This document shows positions 34,268 through 42,276 of a stretch of 42,276 nt of DNA, in pieces. Source of the DNA: Burkholderia aenigmatica (GTDB taxonomy: Bacteria; Pseudomonadota; Gammaproteobacteria; Burkholderiales; Burkholderiaceae); the NCBI RefSeq assembly GCF_902499175.1, contig NZ_CABVQC010000078.1, positions 1 to 42,276 of the forward strand, written 5' to 3'. A program made the position numbers and the translations under genes. The notes under the pieces were generated by a model. It saw nothing but the letters and a program-made list of their open reading frames with translations. It did no database searches and was not told where the DNA came from. Numbering within the stretch: the stretch's first letter is position 1; every line of letters starts with the position of its first letter.

Positions 34268-36352
34268 TCAGCCGTTGAACCCGCGGCCGGCCTTCGCGAG
34301 CTCCGCGATCGACGGCGCGAGCTGCCATGCTTCGCCATTCGGCGCGGCCGCGTAGCGACGAATCGCGCGCTCGACGTTGTAGAGGCCGACCACGTCCGCG
34401 TACAGCATCGGGCCACCGCGCCACAGCGGGAAGCCATAACCAGTCAGGTAGACCATGTCGATGTCGGACGCCTTCGACGCGATCTTCTCCTCGAGAATCT
34501 TCGCGCCTTCGTTGACGAGCGCGAACACGAGCCGCTCGACGATCTCGTCTTCGCCGATCTTGCGCCGCTCGACGCCGCGCTCCTTCGAATACGCAACGAC
34601 CATCTCGTCGACGAGCGACGACGGCTTCGCCTTGCGATCGCCCGGCACGTAGTCGTACCAGCCGGCGCCCGTCTTCTGGCCGAAGCGGCCCTGCTCACAC
34701 AGGCGGTCGGCAATCTTCGAGTACTGGAGATCGGGCTGCTCGACGTAGCGGCGCTTGCGGATCGCCCAGCCGATGTCGTTGCCGGCGAGGTCGCTCATCC
34801 GGAACGGCCCCATCGCGAAACCGAATTTCTCGATCGCACGATCGACCTGTGCGGGCAGCGCGCCTTCCTCGAGCATGAAGAGCGCCTGGCGGATGTACTG
34901 CTCGATCATCCGGTTGCCGATGAAGCCATCGCACACGCCCGACACGACCGCCGTCTTGCGGATCTTCTTCGCGACGGCCATCACGGTGGCGAGCACGTCC
35001 TTCGCGGTCTGCGCGCCGCGCACGACCTCGAGCAGCTTCATCACGTTCGCCGGGCTGAAGAAGTGCATGCCGACGACGTCCTGCGGGCGCTTCGTGAACG
35101 CCGCGATCTTGTCGACGTCGAGCGTCGACGTGTTCGACGCGAGAATCGCACCCGCCTTCGCGACCTCGTCGAGCTTCTTGAACACCTGCTCCTTCACGCC
35201 GAGTTCCTCGAACACGGCCTCGACGATCAGGTCGGCGTCCTTCAGGTCGTCGTAGGACAGCGTTGGCGTGATCAGCGCCATGCGCGCGTCGAGCTTTTCC
35301 TGCGTGAGCTTGCCCTTCTTCACCTGCGCGTCGTAGTTCTTGCGGATCGTCGCGACACCACGCTCGAGCGCGTCCTGTTTCGTCTCGAGTAGCGTGACGG
35401 GCAGGCCTGCGTTGATGAAATTCATCGCGATCCCGCCGCCCATCGTGCCCGCACCGATCACGCCGACGCGGCGAATCTCGCGCAGCGGCGTATCGGCCGG
35501 CACGTCGGGAATCTTGCTCGCCGCACGCTCACCGAAGAACGCGTGCCGCAGCGCGCGGCTTTCCGGCGTCATCATCAGCGCGACGAAACCGTCGCGCTCG
35601 GCCACGCTGCCCTTGTCGAAACCATGCAGCACGCCGGCCTCGATCGCGTCGATGCACTTGTGCGGCGCGGGGAAGTTCGGTGCGGCGGCCTGCGCGGAAT
35701 TGCGTGCGAACTGGATGAAACCCGCGGCGTTCGGGTGAACGATCTTGCGATCGCGCACGCGCGGATGCGGCCCCTTCTGGGCACCGACCTTGCGCGCGAA
35801 CGCGACAGCCGCGTCGAGCAGGTCGCCATCGGCCATTTCGTCGAACAGCCCGCTCTTCGCAAGCTGCTCCGACGGCACGGGCGCGCCCGACACGATCATG
35901 TTCAGCGCGGTTTCGAGCCCCACCGCGCGCGGCAGGCGCTGCGTGCCGCCCGCGCCCGGCAGCAGGCCGAGCTTCACTTCGGGCAGCGCGACCTGCGCGC
36001 CGGGTGCCGCGACACGGTAGTGCGCGCCGAGCGCGAGCTCGAGGCCGCCGCCCATCACGACGCTGTGCAACGCCGCGACGACGGGCTTCGCGCTCGCCTC
36101 CACCGCACGAATCACGGTGTGCAGCGTCGGCTCCTGCAGCGCCTTCGGCGTATTGAATTCGGTAATGTCGGCGCCGCCCGAGAATGCGCGTCCCGCGCCG
36201 GTCAGCACGATGGCCGTGACCGACGGGTCCTGCGCGGCGCGATCGAGCGCGTCCATGACGCCCTGACGGGTCGACAGGCCGAGCCCGTTGACGGGCGGAT
36301 TGTTGAGCGTAAGGACGGCCACGCCGTCGCGAGTCGAGTAATCCACTGCCAT
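34268..36352 (-). CDS. FadJ-like multifunctional fatty-acid oxidation protein
   Basis: A 694-residue fusion of enoyl-CoA hydratase and 3-hydroxyacyl-CoA dehydrogenase. The hydratase half has SGGADITEF, VVMGGGLELALGAHYRVA and LPEVKLGLLPGAGGTQR, with both catalytic Glu. The dehydrogenase half has the NAD loop GVIGAGTMGGGIA, the HFFSPANVMKLLEVV motif with the catalytic His, and DGFIGNRM. It carries out hydration and oxidation in beta-oxidation. I start at MAVDYSTRDG, which follows GGAGGCAGGCAG; the upstream extension is not family-like. FadJ, FadB-like and PimF-type are all possible names. Confidence 0.94.
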   Translation of the reverse strand: MAVDYSTRDGVAVLTLNNPPVNGLGLSTRQGVMDALDRAAQDPSVTAIVLTGAGRAFSGGADITEFNTPKALQEPTLHTVIRAVEASAKPVVAALHSVVMGGGLELALGAHYRVAAPGAQVALPEVKLGLLPGAGGTQRLPRAVGLETALNMIVSGAPVPSEQLAKSGLFDEMADGDLLDAAVAFARKVGAQKGPHPRVRDRKIVHPNAAGFIQFARNSAQAAAPNFPAPHKCIDAIEAGVLHGFDKGSVAERDGFVALMMTPESRALRHAFFGERAASKIPDVPADTPLREIRRVGVIGAGTMGGGIAMNFINAGLPVTLLETKQDALERGVATIRKNYDAQVKKGKLTQEKLDARMALITPTLSYDDLKDADLIVEAVFEELGVKEQVFKKLDEVAKAGAILASNTSTLDVDKIAAFTKRPQDVVGMHFFSPANVMKLLEVVRGAQTAKDVLATVMAVAKKIRKTAVVSGVCDGFIGNRMIEQYIRQALFMLEEGALPAQVDRAIEKFGFAMGPFRMSDLAGNDIGWAIRKRRYVEQPDLQYSKIADRLCEQGRFGQKTGAGWYDYVPGDRKAKPSSLVDEMVVAYSKERGVERRKIGEDEIVERLVFALVNEGAKILEEKIASKASDIDMVYLTGYGFPLWRGGPMLYADVVGLYNVERAIRRYAAAPNGEAWQLAPSIAELAKAGRGFNG

Positions 36353-36480
36353 CTGCCTGCCTCCATGCATCGCGCGCCGGGGTGGCTGCGCTTCATTGTG
36401 CGCGGTCGAACAGCCGCATGTCCGAATGAACTGAGGCAGCATACAACGAAAAAGCACGGTCGTTCAATTTGAATTTTATT

Positions 36481-36502
36481 CCCGATCCGGGGACGGATCG
36501 GG
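36481..36502. other. stem-loop between acyl-CoA ligase and FadJ-like genes
   Basis: A 9-bp perfect stem CCCGATCCG/CGGATCGGG with loop GGGA. No T-run follows on either strand. It may slow or partly end transcription between the ligase and the FadJ-like gene. Confidence 0.5.
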
Positions 36503-36541
36503 CGACCGCTGCGCGAGCCGCTTCCGGCCCGGGTGCCGGCG

Positions 36542-38185
36542 TTACGGCTCGCAGACCGCCGTCGGCAACACGTAATCGCGGAACGTCTCGCGCAGCTTCA
36601 GCTTCTGCAGCTTGCCGGTGGCGGTATGCGGCAGCGATTCGACGAACACGACGTCGTCGGGAATCCACCATTTCGCGACCTTGCCTTCATAGAACGCGAG
36701 CAGCGCGTCACGGCTCAGGTTCGCCCCTTCGCGCGGCACCACGACGAGCAGCGGGCGCTCGGTCCATTTCGGATGCGCACAGGCGATGCACGCGGCCTCG
36801 GCCACGCCCGGGTGCGCGATCGCGACGTTCTCGATGTCGATCGAGCTGATCCACTCGCCGCCCGACTTGATCACGTCCTTGCTGCGGTCGGTGATCTGCA
36901 GGAAGCCGTCGGGGTCGATCGTCGCGACGTCGCCGGTCGGGAACCAGCCGTCCGACAGCGGCGACGACTCGCCGCGAAAGTAGTGGTCGATCACCCACGG
37001 GCCGCGCACCTGCAGCTCGCCGAACGCGACACCGTCCCACGGCAGTTCGTGGCCGTCCTCGCCAACGATGCGCATGTCGACGCCGCAGATCACGCGCCCC
37101 TGCTTCTCGAGCAGCTTGCGCTGCGCGTCGAGCGGCCGCTGCGATTGCGCCCAGTTGAGCTTCGCGAGCGTGCCGAGCGGCGACAGTTCGGTCATCCCCC
37201 ATGCGTGGATCACGCGCACGCCGTATTCGTCCTCGAAAGTGCGCAGCATCGCGGGCGGGCACGCGGAGCCGCCGATCACCGTGCGGTTCAGCGTCGAGAA
37301 GCGCACGCCGGCTTCGCGCATGTAGTTGAGCAGGCCGAGCCACACGGTCGGCACGCCCGCGGAGAACGTCACGCGCTCGGCTTCCATCAGCTCGTACAGC
37401 GATTTCCCGTCGAGATCCTTGCCGGGCAGCACGAGCTTGCCGCCCGTGAGCGGCACCGCGTACGGCAGCCCCCATGCGTTGACGTGGAACATCGGCACGA
37501 CGGGCAGCACGGCGTCCATCGCGGACAGGTTCATCGCGTCGGGCAGCGCGGCGCCGTACGCGTGCAGCACGGTCGAGCGGTTCGAATACAGCACGCCCTT
37601 CGGGTTGCCGGTCGTGCCCGACGTGTAGCAGAGCCCCGACGCCTGCTGCTCGTCGAGGCGCGGCCAGTCGTAGCGGCCGTCCTCCGCTTCGACGAGGGTT
37701 TCATAGCAGAGGAACGGCGTCGTGCCGGACGGCAGGTGCGCGGCGTCCGTCATCGCGACCCAGCCCTTCACGTGCGGGCATTGTGGCGCGATGGCGTCGA
37801 CGAGCGGGGCGAAATTGATGTCGAAGAAGACGTAGCGGTCTTCCGCGTGATTGACGATGTACGCGATCTGCTCGGGGAACAGGCGCGGGTTGATCGTGTG
37901 GCACACGGCGCCCATGCCGCCGATCCCGTAATACGCTTCCAGATGCCGGTAGCCGTTCCACGCCAGCGTGCCGACGCGATCGCCGGTCTCGACACCGAGC
38001 CGCGCGAGGGCCTGCGCCAGCTGCTTCGCGCGGCGTTCGCAATCGCGGTACGTGTAGCGATGCAGATCGCCTTCCACGCGCCTCGACACGATCTCCGTGT
38101 CGCCGGCATGCCGTGCGGCATGAGAAATCAGCGAGGACACCAGCAACGGCATGTCCATCATCTGGCCCAGCAACGGTTTACCCAT
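36542..38185 (-). CDS. AMP-binding acyl-CoA ligase (medium-chain / methylthiopropionate-CoA ligase type)
   Basis: A 547-residue adenylate-forming enzyme. The ATP loop is YTSGTTGNPKGVLYSN, with the further motifs HAWGMTELSPLG, DGWFPTGDVATIDPDGFLQI and a C-terminal SLPHTATGKLQKLKLRE containing the catalytic Lys. The N-terminus MGKPLLGQMMDMPLLVSSLI and the RYTYRDCERRAKQLAQAL stretch resemble the branch that includes AlkK and DmdB-type ligases. It activates a fatty or related acid to its acyl-CoA, feeding the FadJ-like and thiolase proteins. The exact substrate is open. It diverges from selO. Confidence 0.92.
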   Translation of the reverse strand: MGKPLLGQMMDMPLLVSSLISHAARHAGDTEIVSRRVEGDLHRYTYRDCERRAKQLAQALARLGVETGDRVGTLAWNGYRHLEAYYGIGGMGAVCHTINPRLFPEQIAYIVNHAEDRYVFFDINFAPLVDAIAPQCPHVKGWVAMTDAAHLPSGTTPFLCYETLVEAEDGRYDWPRLDEQQASGLCYTSGTTGNPKGVLYSNRSTVLHAYGAALPDAMNLSAMDAVLPVVPMFHVNAWGLPYAVPLTGGKLVLPGKDLDGKSLYELMEAERVTFSAGVPTVWLGLLNYMREAGVRFSTLNRTVIGGSACPPAMLRTFEDEYGVRVIHAWGMTELSPLGTLAKLNWAQSQRPLDAQRKLLEKQGRVICGVDMRIVGEDGHELPWDGVAFGELQVRGPWVIDHYFRGESSPLSDGWFPTGDVATIDPDGFLQITDRSKDVIKSGGEWISSIDIENVAIAHPGVAEAACIACAHPKWTERPLLVVVPREGANLSRDALLAFYEGKVAKWWIPDDVVFVESLPHTATGKLQKLKLRETFRDYVLPTAVCEP

Positions 38186-38330
38186 CGTCTTGTTCTCCGT
38201 GAGGATGCGAATCGGTGCTCTGCGACGCGCCCGTCAGCGGCCCCGGACGGGCGTGGCGCACGGTGCGCGCGCCACCATGCGGGCGGCGCGGCGCCGCCTT
38301 ACAATATCGGCTTACCCAGAGGCGCTCAAC

Positions 38331-39899
38331 ATGTCGTTTTCCCGAAGCGAAGCCGATCCGGCTGACACTCTCCCCGACCTCGCCGCCACGCTCGGCGCAC
38401 CCGCCGAAGGTGCGTTCGTCACGCTCGGCGACGCGTTTCATACGCGGCTGCCGGCCGCGCCGCTTGCCGCGCCGGACGTCGTCGGCTTTTCCGATGAAGT
38501 CGCGCAATTGCTCGACCTGCCGCCGTCGATCGCCGCGCAGCCCGGCTTCGCCGAGCTGTTCGCCGGCAACCCGACGCGCGACTGGCCCGCGCACGCGATG
38601 CCGTACGCATCGGTGTATTCCGGCCACCAGTTCGGCGTGTGGGCCGGCCAGCTCGGCGACGGCCGCGCGCTGACGATCGGCGAGCGCACCGGCACGGATG
38701 GCCGCCGCTACGAGCTGCAGCTGAAAGGCAGCGGTCGCACACCGTACTCGCGGATGGGCGACGGCCGCGCGGTGCTGCGCTCGTCGATCCGCGAATTCCT
38801 GTGCTCGGAAGCGATGCATCACCTCGGCATCCCGACCACGCGCGCGCTGACGGTGATCGGCTCCGACCAGCCGGTGGTGCGCGAGGAGATCGAGACGTCG
38901 GCCGTCGTCACGCGCGTGTCGGAGAGCTTCGTGCGCTTCGGCCACTTCGAGCACTTCTTCTCGAACGATCGCCCCGACCTGCTACGCCAGCTCGCCGATC
39001 ACGTGATCGACCGCTTCTACCCGGATTGCCGCCGCGCCGACGATCCGTACCTCTCGCTGCTCGAGGCCGCGACGCTGCGCACGGCCGACCTCGTCGCGCA
39101 GTGGCAGGCCGTCGGCTTCTGCCACGGCGTGATGAACACCGACAACATGTCGATCCTCGGCGTGACGATCGACTACGGCCCGTTCGGCTTCGTCGATGCG
39201 TTCGACGCGAACCACATCTGCAATCACTCGGATACGAGCGGGCGCTATGCGTACCGGATGCAGCCGCGCATCGCGCACTGGAACTGCTATTGCCTCGCGC
39301 AGGCGCTGCTGCCGCTGATCGGGCTGCAGCACGGCATCGCCGACGACGACGCGCGCGCCGAGCGTGCGGTGGAAGACGCGCAGGCCGCGCTCGCGAAGTT
39401 CCCGGAACGTTTCGGCCCCGCGCTCGAACGCGCGATGCGCGCGAAGCTCGGCCTCGAGCTCGAACGCGAGAACGATGCCGAGCTCGCCAACAAGCTGCTC
39501 GAAACGATGCATGCGAGCCACGCGGATTTCACGCTGACGTTCCGCCGGCTCGCGCAGATCTCGAAGCACGACGCGAGCCGCGACGCGCCGGTGCGCGACC
39601 TGTTCATCGACCGCGACGCATTCGATGCGTGGGCGAACCTCTATCGCGCGCGGCTGTCCGAGGAAACGCGCGACGACGCCGCACGCGCGGCCGCGATGAA
39701 TCGCGCGAACCCGAAATACGTATTGCGCAACCATCTGGCCGAAGTCGCGATCCGGCGCGCGAAGGAAAGGGATTTTTCGGAAGTCGAGCGGCTCGCGCAG
39801 ATCCTGCGCCGGCCGTTCGACGAACAACCGGAGCATGAAGCGTACGCGGCGTTGCCGCCCGACTGGGCCGGGTCGCTCGAAGTGAGCTGCTCGTCCTGA
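38331..39899 (+). CDS. selO: protein adenylyltransferase SelO (YdiU family)
   Basis: A 522-residue pseudokinase-fold AMPylase. Landmarks are YSGHQFGVWAGQLGDGRA, LQLKGSGRTPYSRMGDGRAV, GFCHGVMNTDNMSILGVTID with the DNMS motif, and DYGPFGFVDAF. It ends in CSS, as E. coli SelO does where animal SelO has selenocysteine. SelO transfers AMP to proteins and affects redox responses. The start has TACAAT 26 bases upstream as a likely -10. msrB follows 43 bases later, so the two are probably one redox unit. Confidence 0.95.
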   Translation: MSFSRSEADPADTLPDLAATLGAPAEGAFVTLGDAFHTRLPAAPLAAPDVVGFSDEVAQLLDLPPSIAAQPGFAELFAGNPTRDWPAHAMPYASVYSGHQFGVWAGQLGDGRALTIGERTGTDGRRYELQLKGSGRTPYSRMGDGRAVLRSSIREFLCSEAMHHLGIPTTRALTVIGSDQPVVREEIETSAVVTRVSESFVRFGHFEHFFSNDRPDLLRQLADHVIDRFYPDCRRADDPYLSLLEAATLRTADLVAQWQAVGFCHGVMNTDNMSILGVTIDYGPFGFVDAFDANHICNHSDTSGRYAYRMQPRIAHWNCYCLAQALLPLIGLQHGIADDDARAERAVEDAQAALAKFPERFGPALERAMRAKLGLELERENDAELANKLLETMHASHADFTLTFRRLAQISKHDASRDAPVRDLFIDRDAFDAWANLYRARLSEETRDDAARAAAMNRANPKYVLRNHLAEVAIRRAKERDFSEVERLAQILRRPFDEQPEHEAYAALPPDWAGSLEVSCSS

Positions 39900-39942
39900 G
39901 CCCCAACCCGCGCGTATCGACCGACCGATCAGGAGAACCCCC

Positions 39943-40374
39943 ATGTCCCACGATTCCGACGACAAGACCTTCCCGTACCAGAAGGACGACGCCGAACTGC
40001 GCCGCCGGCTCACGCCGATGCAGTACGAAGTCACGCAGCACGCGGCCACCGAGCGTGCGTTCACCGGCGAATACACCGACACCGAAGACACCGGCATCTA
40101 CCACTGCGTCGTCTGCAGCACGCCGCTGTTCGAATCCGGCGCCAAATTCCACTCGGGCTGCGGCTGGCCCAGCTACTTCAAGCCGCTCAACGGCGAGGTG
40201 ATCGACGAAAAGGTCGACTACTCGCACGGGATGGTGCGCATCGAGGTGCGCTGCAACCACTGCGGCGCGCATCTCGGCCACGTCTTCGAGGACGGCCCGC
40301 GCGACCAGACCGGTTTGCGCTACTGCATCAATTCGGCTGCGTTAAACTTCGAGTCCCGACCCGAAAACGAATGA
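39943..40374 (+). CDS. msrB: peptide-methionine (R)-S-oxide reductase
   Basis: A 143-residue MsrB. Zinc-binding pairs are Cys55/Cys58 (YHCVVC) and Cys104/Cys107 (RCNHCGAHLGHVF). The catalytic Cys128 is in LRYCINSAAL, and Cys73 lies in SGCGWPSYF. It reduces the R-form of methionine sulfoxide in proteins in the cytoplasm. The start follows AGGAGAACC. It is the second gene after selO. Confidence 0.97.
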   Translation: MSHDSDDKTFPYQKDDAELRRRLTPMQYEVTQHAATERAFTGEYTDTEDTGIYHCVVCSTPLFESGAKFHSGCGWPSYFKPLNGEVIDEKVDYSHGMVRIEVRCNHCGAHLGHVFEDGPRDQTGLRYCINSAALNFESRPENE

Positions 40375-40454
40375 GCGGCGCCGGGCGGATCCGCGGGGCG
40401 CCCCACGCCGCCGCCCGATCCGCTCCAGCGGTGCCTGGCGGGTCCCTACAACGG

Positions 40455-40480
40455 TGAAAGGCCGCGCAAGCGGCTTTTCA
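40455..40480 (+). promoter_or_regulatory. stem-loop with GCAA tetraloop upstream of yciB
   Basis: TGAAAGGCCGC and GCGGCTTTTCA form an 11-bp stem (one G-U pair) closed by the stable GNRA tetraloop GCAA. It ends 16 bases before the yciB start codon. The T-run is only four and lies within the stem, so it may be a weak terminator for msrB or a leader element of yciB. Confidence 0.5.
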
Positions 40481-40496
40481 CGCAGCTGCGAGCGCC

Positions 40497-41027
40497 ATGA
40501 AATTCCTGTTCGATCTGTTTCCGATCATCCTGTTTTTTGTCGCCTTCAAGGTCTGGGGCATCTTTACCGCCACCGCCGTCGCGATCGTCGCGACGCTGGC
40601 CCAGGTCGCATGGGTCGCCTTCCGGCACCGGAAGGTCGACACGATGCTGTGGGTCAGCCTCGGCGTGATCGTCGTCTTCGGTGGCGCCACCCTCGTCCTG
40701 CATGACGAGAAATTCATTCAATGGAAACCGACTGTGCTGTACTGGCTGTTTGCGATCGGGCTGCTCGCCGCACGCTATGCGTTCGGCAACAACCTGATCG
40801 AGAAGATGATGGGCAAGCAGCTCACGCTGCCGCACCCCGTGTGGGACAAGCTGAACGTCGCCTGGGCGCTGTTCTTCGCGGTGCTCGGCGTCGCGAACCT
40901 GTACGTGGTGCACAACTTCACCGAATCGCAATGGGTGAACTTCAAGCTGTTCGGCACGACCGGCGCGATGGTCGTGTTCATCATCCTGCAGAGCCTGTGG
41001 CTCACGAAATACCTGAAGGACGAGTGA
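40497..41027 (+). CDS. yciB: intracellular septation protein A / inner-membrane protein YciB
   Basis: A 176-residue polytopic protein with five hydrophobic segments, matching YciB/IspZ from MKFLFDLFPIILFFVAFKVW to YLKDE. Conserved pieces include FRHRKVDTMLWVSL, FIQWKPTVLYWLFA and LPHPVWDKLNVAW. YciB takes part in envelope biogenesis and septation. It is followed after one base by the BolA gene. Confidence 0.95.
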   Translation: MKFLFDLFPIILFFVAFKVWGIFTATAVAIVATLAQVAWVAFRHRKVDTMLWVSLGVIVVFGGATLVLHDEKFIQWKPTVLYWLFAIGLLAARYAFGNNLIEKMMGKQLTLPHPVWDKLNVAWALFFAVLGVANLYVVHNFTESQWVNFKLFGTTGAMVVFIILQSLWLTKYLKDE

Positions 41028-41028
41028 C

Positions 41029-41337
41029 ATGACGGACGCCTTTCTCCACGCGTCGCCCGACGAACGCATCGCGCTGATCGAAGCGCGCCTCAACGCGGCG
41101 CTCGCCCCGCTGTCGCTCACCGTGCGCGACGACAGCGCGCAGCACGCGGGCCACGCCGGCGCGTCCGCCGGCGGCCACTTCACGGTCACGATCGTGTCGG
41201 CTGCGTTCGCGGGCAAGCCGCGCGTCGCACGGCACCGGCTGGTGTATGATGCGCTCGCTGATGCGATGCAGCGCGGCATTCATGCGCTCGCGATCGTGGC
41301 TTACACGCCCGAAGAATTCAACGAATCTTCAATCTAG
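41029..41337 (+). CDS. bolA: BolA-family protein
   Basis: A 102-residue BolA/IbaG-like protein. The conserved histidine region GGHFTVTIVSAAFAGKPRVA is followed by RHRLVYDALADAM and IHALAIVAYTPEEF. BolA proteins pair with monothiol glutaredoxins in iron handling or act on transcription. The start lies one base after the yciB stop. An 18-base gap separates it from the parvulin gene, so all three form one operon. Confidence 0.92.
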   Translation: MTDAFLHASPDERIALIEARLNAALAPLSLTVRDDSAQHAGHAGASAGGHFTVTIVSAAFAGKPRVARHRLVYDALADAMQRGIHALAIVAYTPEEFNESSI

Positions 41338-41355
41338 TCTCATTAGGAATTCCCG

Positions 41356-42138
41356 ATGATCCTGAAATCCCCCCGCCTGTGGGTCGCGGCGGCTGCTTTC
41401 GCAGCGGCACCGGCATTTGCCCAGAACATCGCTGTCGTCAACGGCACGCCGATTCCGAAGTCGCGCGCCGACGCCATGGTGGCTCAGCTCGTCCAGCAAG
41501 GCCAGGCCGACAGCCCGCAGCTGCAGCAGGCCGTGCGCCAGGAACTCGTGAACCGCGAAATCCTGATGCAGGAAGCAATCCGCGAAGGCATCCCGAACCG
41601 TCCTGACGTGAAGGCGCAAGTCGCCGTCGCGCAGCAGACCGTCGTGCTGCGTTCGATGATCGAGAGCTTCCTGAAGAAGAACCAGCCGACCGACGCCGAA
41701 GTGAAGGCGCGCTACGACGACCTCGTCAAGAGCGCCGGCGGCAACCGCGAATACCACCTGCACCACATCCTCGTCGACAACGAACAGCAGGCGAAGGACC
41801 TGATCGCGAAGATCAAGGCCGGCGCGAAGTTCGAGGATCTCGCGAAGCAATACTCGAAGGATCCGGGTTCGGGCAAGAACGGCGGCGATCTCGACTGGTC
41901 CGACCCGAAGGCGTACGTGCCGGAATTCGCGGCAGCTGCGCAGAAGCTGCAGAAAGGCCAGATGACCGACACGCCGGTGAGGACGCAGTACGGCTGGCAC
42001 ATCATCCGAGTCGACGACATCCGCGACATCGCCCCGCCGCCGCTCGAGCAGGTGAAGGCGCAGATCGCGCAGCAGCTCGTGCAGCAGAAGCTGCAGGCGT
42101 TCGAGGAAGGTCTGCGCCAGCAGGCGACCGTCAAGTAA
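41356..42138 (+). CDS. periplasmic parvulin-type peptidyl-prolyl isomerase
   Basis: A 260-residue protein. A signal peptide (about 22 residues, ending APAFA) leads into a SurA/PrsA-like N-terminal helical part with NREILMQEAIREGIPNRP. The parvulin domain is at about residues 130-225, with EYHLHHILVDNEQQAKDLIA, FEDLAKQYSKDPGSGKNGGD, LDWSDPKAYVPEFAAAAQKL and YGWHIIRVDD. It helps fold outer-membrane or secreted proteins. The start lies in the yciB-bolA operon and a terminator follows. Confidence 0.93.
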   Translation: MILKSPRLWVAAAAFAAAPAFAQNIAVVNGTPIPKSRADAMVAQLVQQGQADSPQLQQAVRQELVNREILMQEAIREGIPNRPDVKAQVAVAQQTVVLRSMIESFLKKNQPTDAEVKARYDDLVKSAGGNREYHLHHILVDNEQQAKDLIAKIKAGAKFEDLAKQYSKDPGSGKNGGDLDWSDPKAYVPEFAAAAQKLQKGQMTDTPVRTQYGWHIIRVDDIRDIAPPPLEQVKAQIAQQLVQQKLQAFEEGLRQQATVK

Positions 42139-42169
42139 CGCCGGCACGCGCCGCACGCGCATCGAAAAG

Positions 42170-42192
42170 CCGCTCTTCGGAGCGGTTTTTTT
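42170..42192 (+). terminator. intrinsic terminator after the parvulin gene
   Basis: A 6-bp stem CCGCTC/GAGCGG with the stable tetraloop TTCG is followed by seven Ts and preceded by four As. It starts about 30 bases after the stop codon. Confidence 0.9.
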
Positions 42193-42200
42193 ATGGTCCG

Positions 42201-42276
42201 TGACCCGTCCTGAAATAGGTTGACACTTTTTCGCCGAAGCGAAGAGGTGCCAAGTGCAACAAGGGATCAAACGAAC
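42201..42276 (+). mobile_element. probable left end of an insertion sequence (partial)
   Basis: Right after the terminator comes TGACCCGTCCTGAAATAGGT followed by TGACACTTTTTCGCC, with the TG start and AT-rich inner part typical of IS3-family terminal repeats. Next, AGAGG is followed by a GTG starting the frame VQQGIKR, a likely transposase N-terminus cut by the window edge. The right end is not visible, so the call rests on style and position. Confidence 0.5.

Noticed and set aside
36481..36502. Terminator between the acyl-CoA ligase and FadJ-like genes
   Set aside because: The stem is perfect, but no T-run follows on either strand, so I listed it only as a stem-loop.

Overview
The window looks like part of a Burkholderia chromosome, most likely a Burkholderia cepacia complex main chromosome. 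The base composition is GC-rich throughout (about two-thirds G+C by eye), and the gene families and orders are typical of beta-proteobacteria: the glyoxylate block gcl-hyi-glxR beside a divergent LysR gene, the block mltG-tmk-holB-tatD, and yciB-bolA-parvulin. I ran no database search, so the genus is an inference from gene content and protein style.

Layout. Positions 1-2059 hold an ECF sigma factor with an overlapping zinc-finger anti-sigma factor (cut by the window edge) and a LysR regulator. Positions 2232-5796 hold gcl-hyi-glxR, the route from glyoxylate through tartronate semialdehyde to glycerate. After glxR comes a gene-free stretch full of perfect stem-loops, then kbp (BON-LysM), an L-asparaginase, a PsiF-repeat protein, a small membrane protein and a Ysc84-type lipoprotein. 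Positions 10080-13775 carry, on the minus strand, an MscS-type channel, a RecF/ABC-like AAA ATPase and a GT4 glycosyltransferase. Positions 13866-18703 (minus) run mltG-tmk-holB-tatD, then a periplasmic ankyrin protein and a Rap1a/Tai-type immunity protein. Positions 18781-23161 hold ygfZ, an NRDE protein, a GNAT acetyltransferase, an HSL-type esterase, a PaaI-type thioesterase and a Dabb protein.

Positions 23162-30700 look accessory. An integrase N-terminal remnant and an exact 20-bp direct repeat bracket rdgC and an isochorismatase-family gene. An AT-rich block with a strong promoter and a long leader precedes a large lipoprotein. A DUF3592 protein, an SUMF1-fold protein and a frameshifted gene remnant follow.

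Positions 30707-42138 are core again: a membrane diguanylate cyclase, then a minus-strand fatty-acid block (acyl-CoA ligase, FadJ-like multifunctional protein, nicotinamidase, thiolase), then on the plus strand selO, msrB, yciB, a BolA protein and a parvulin isomerase. The last about 75 bases look like the left end of an insertion sequence. I saw no tRNA, rRNA or CRISPR array.

The items most worth following up are the stem-loop array after glxR, the integrase scar around rdgC, the AT-rich promoter and leader at 25.9-26.2 kb, and the SUMF1/DUF3592/remnant cluster.
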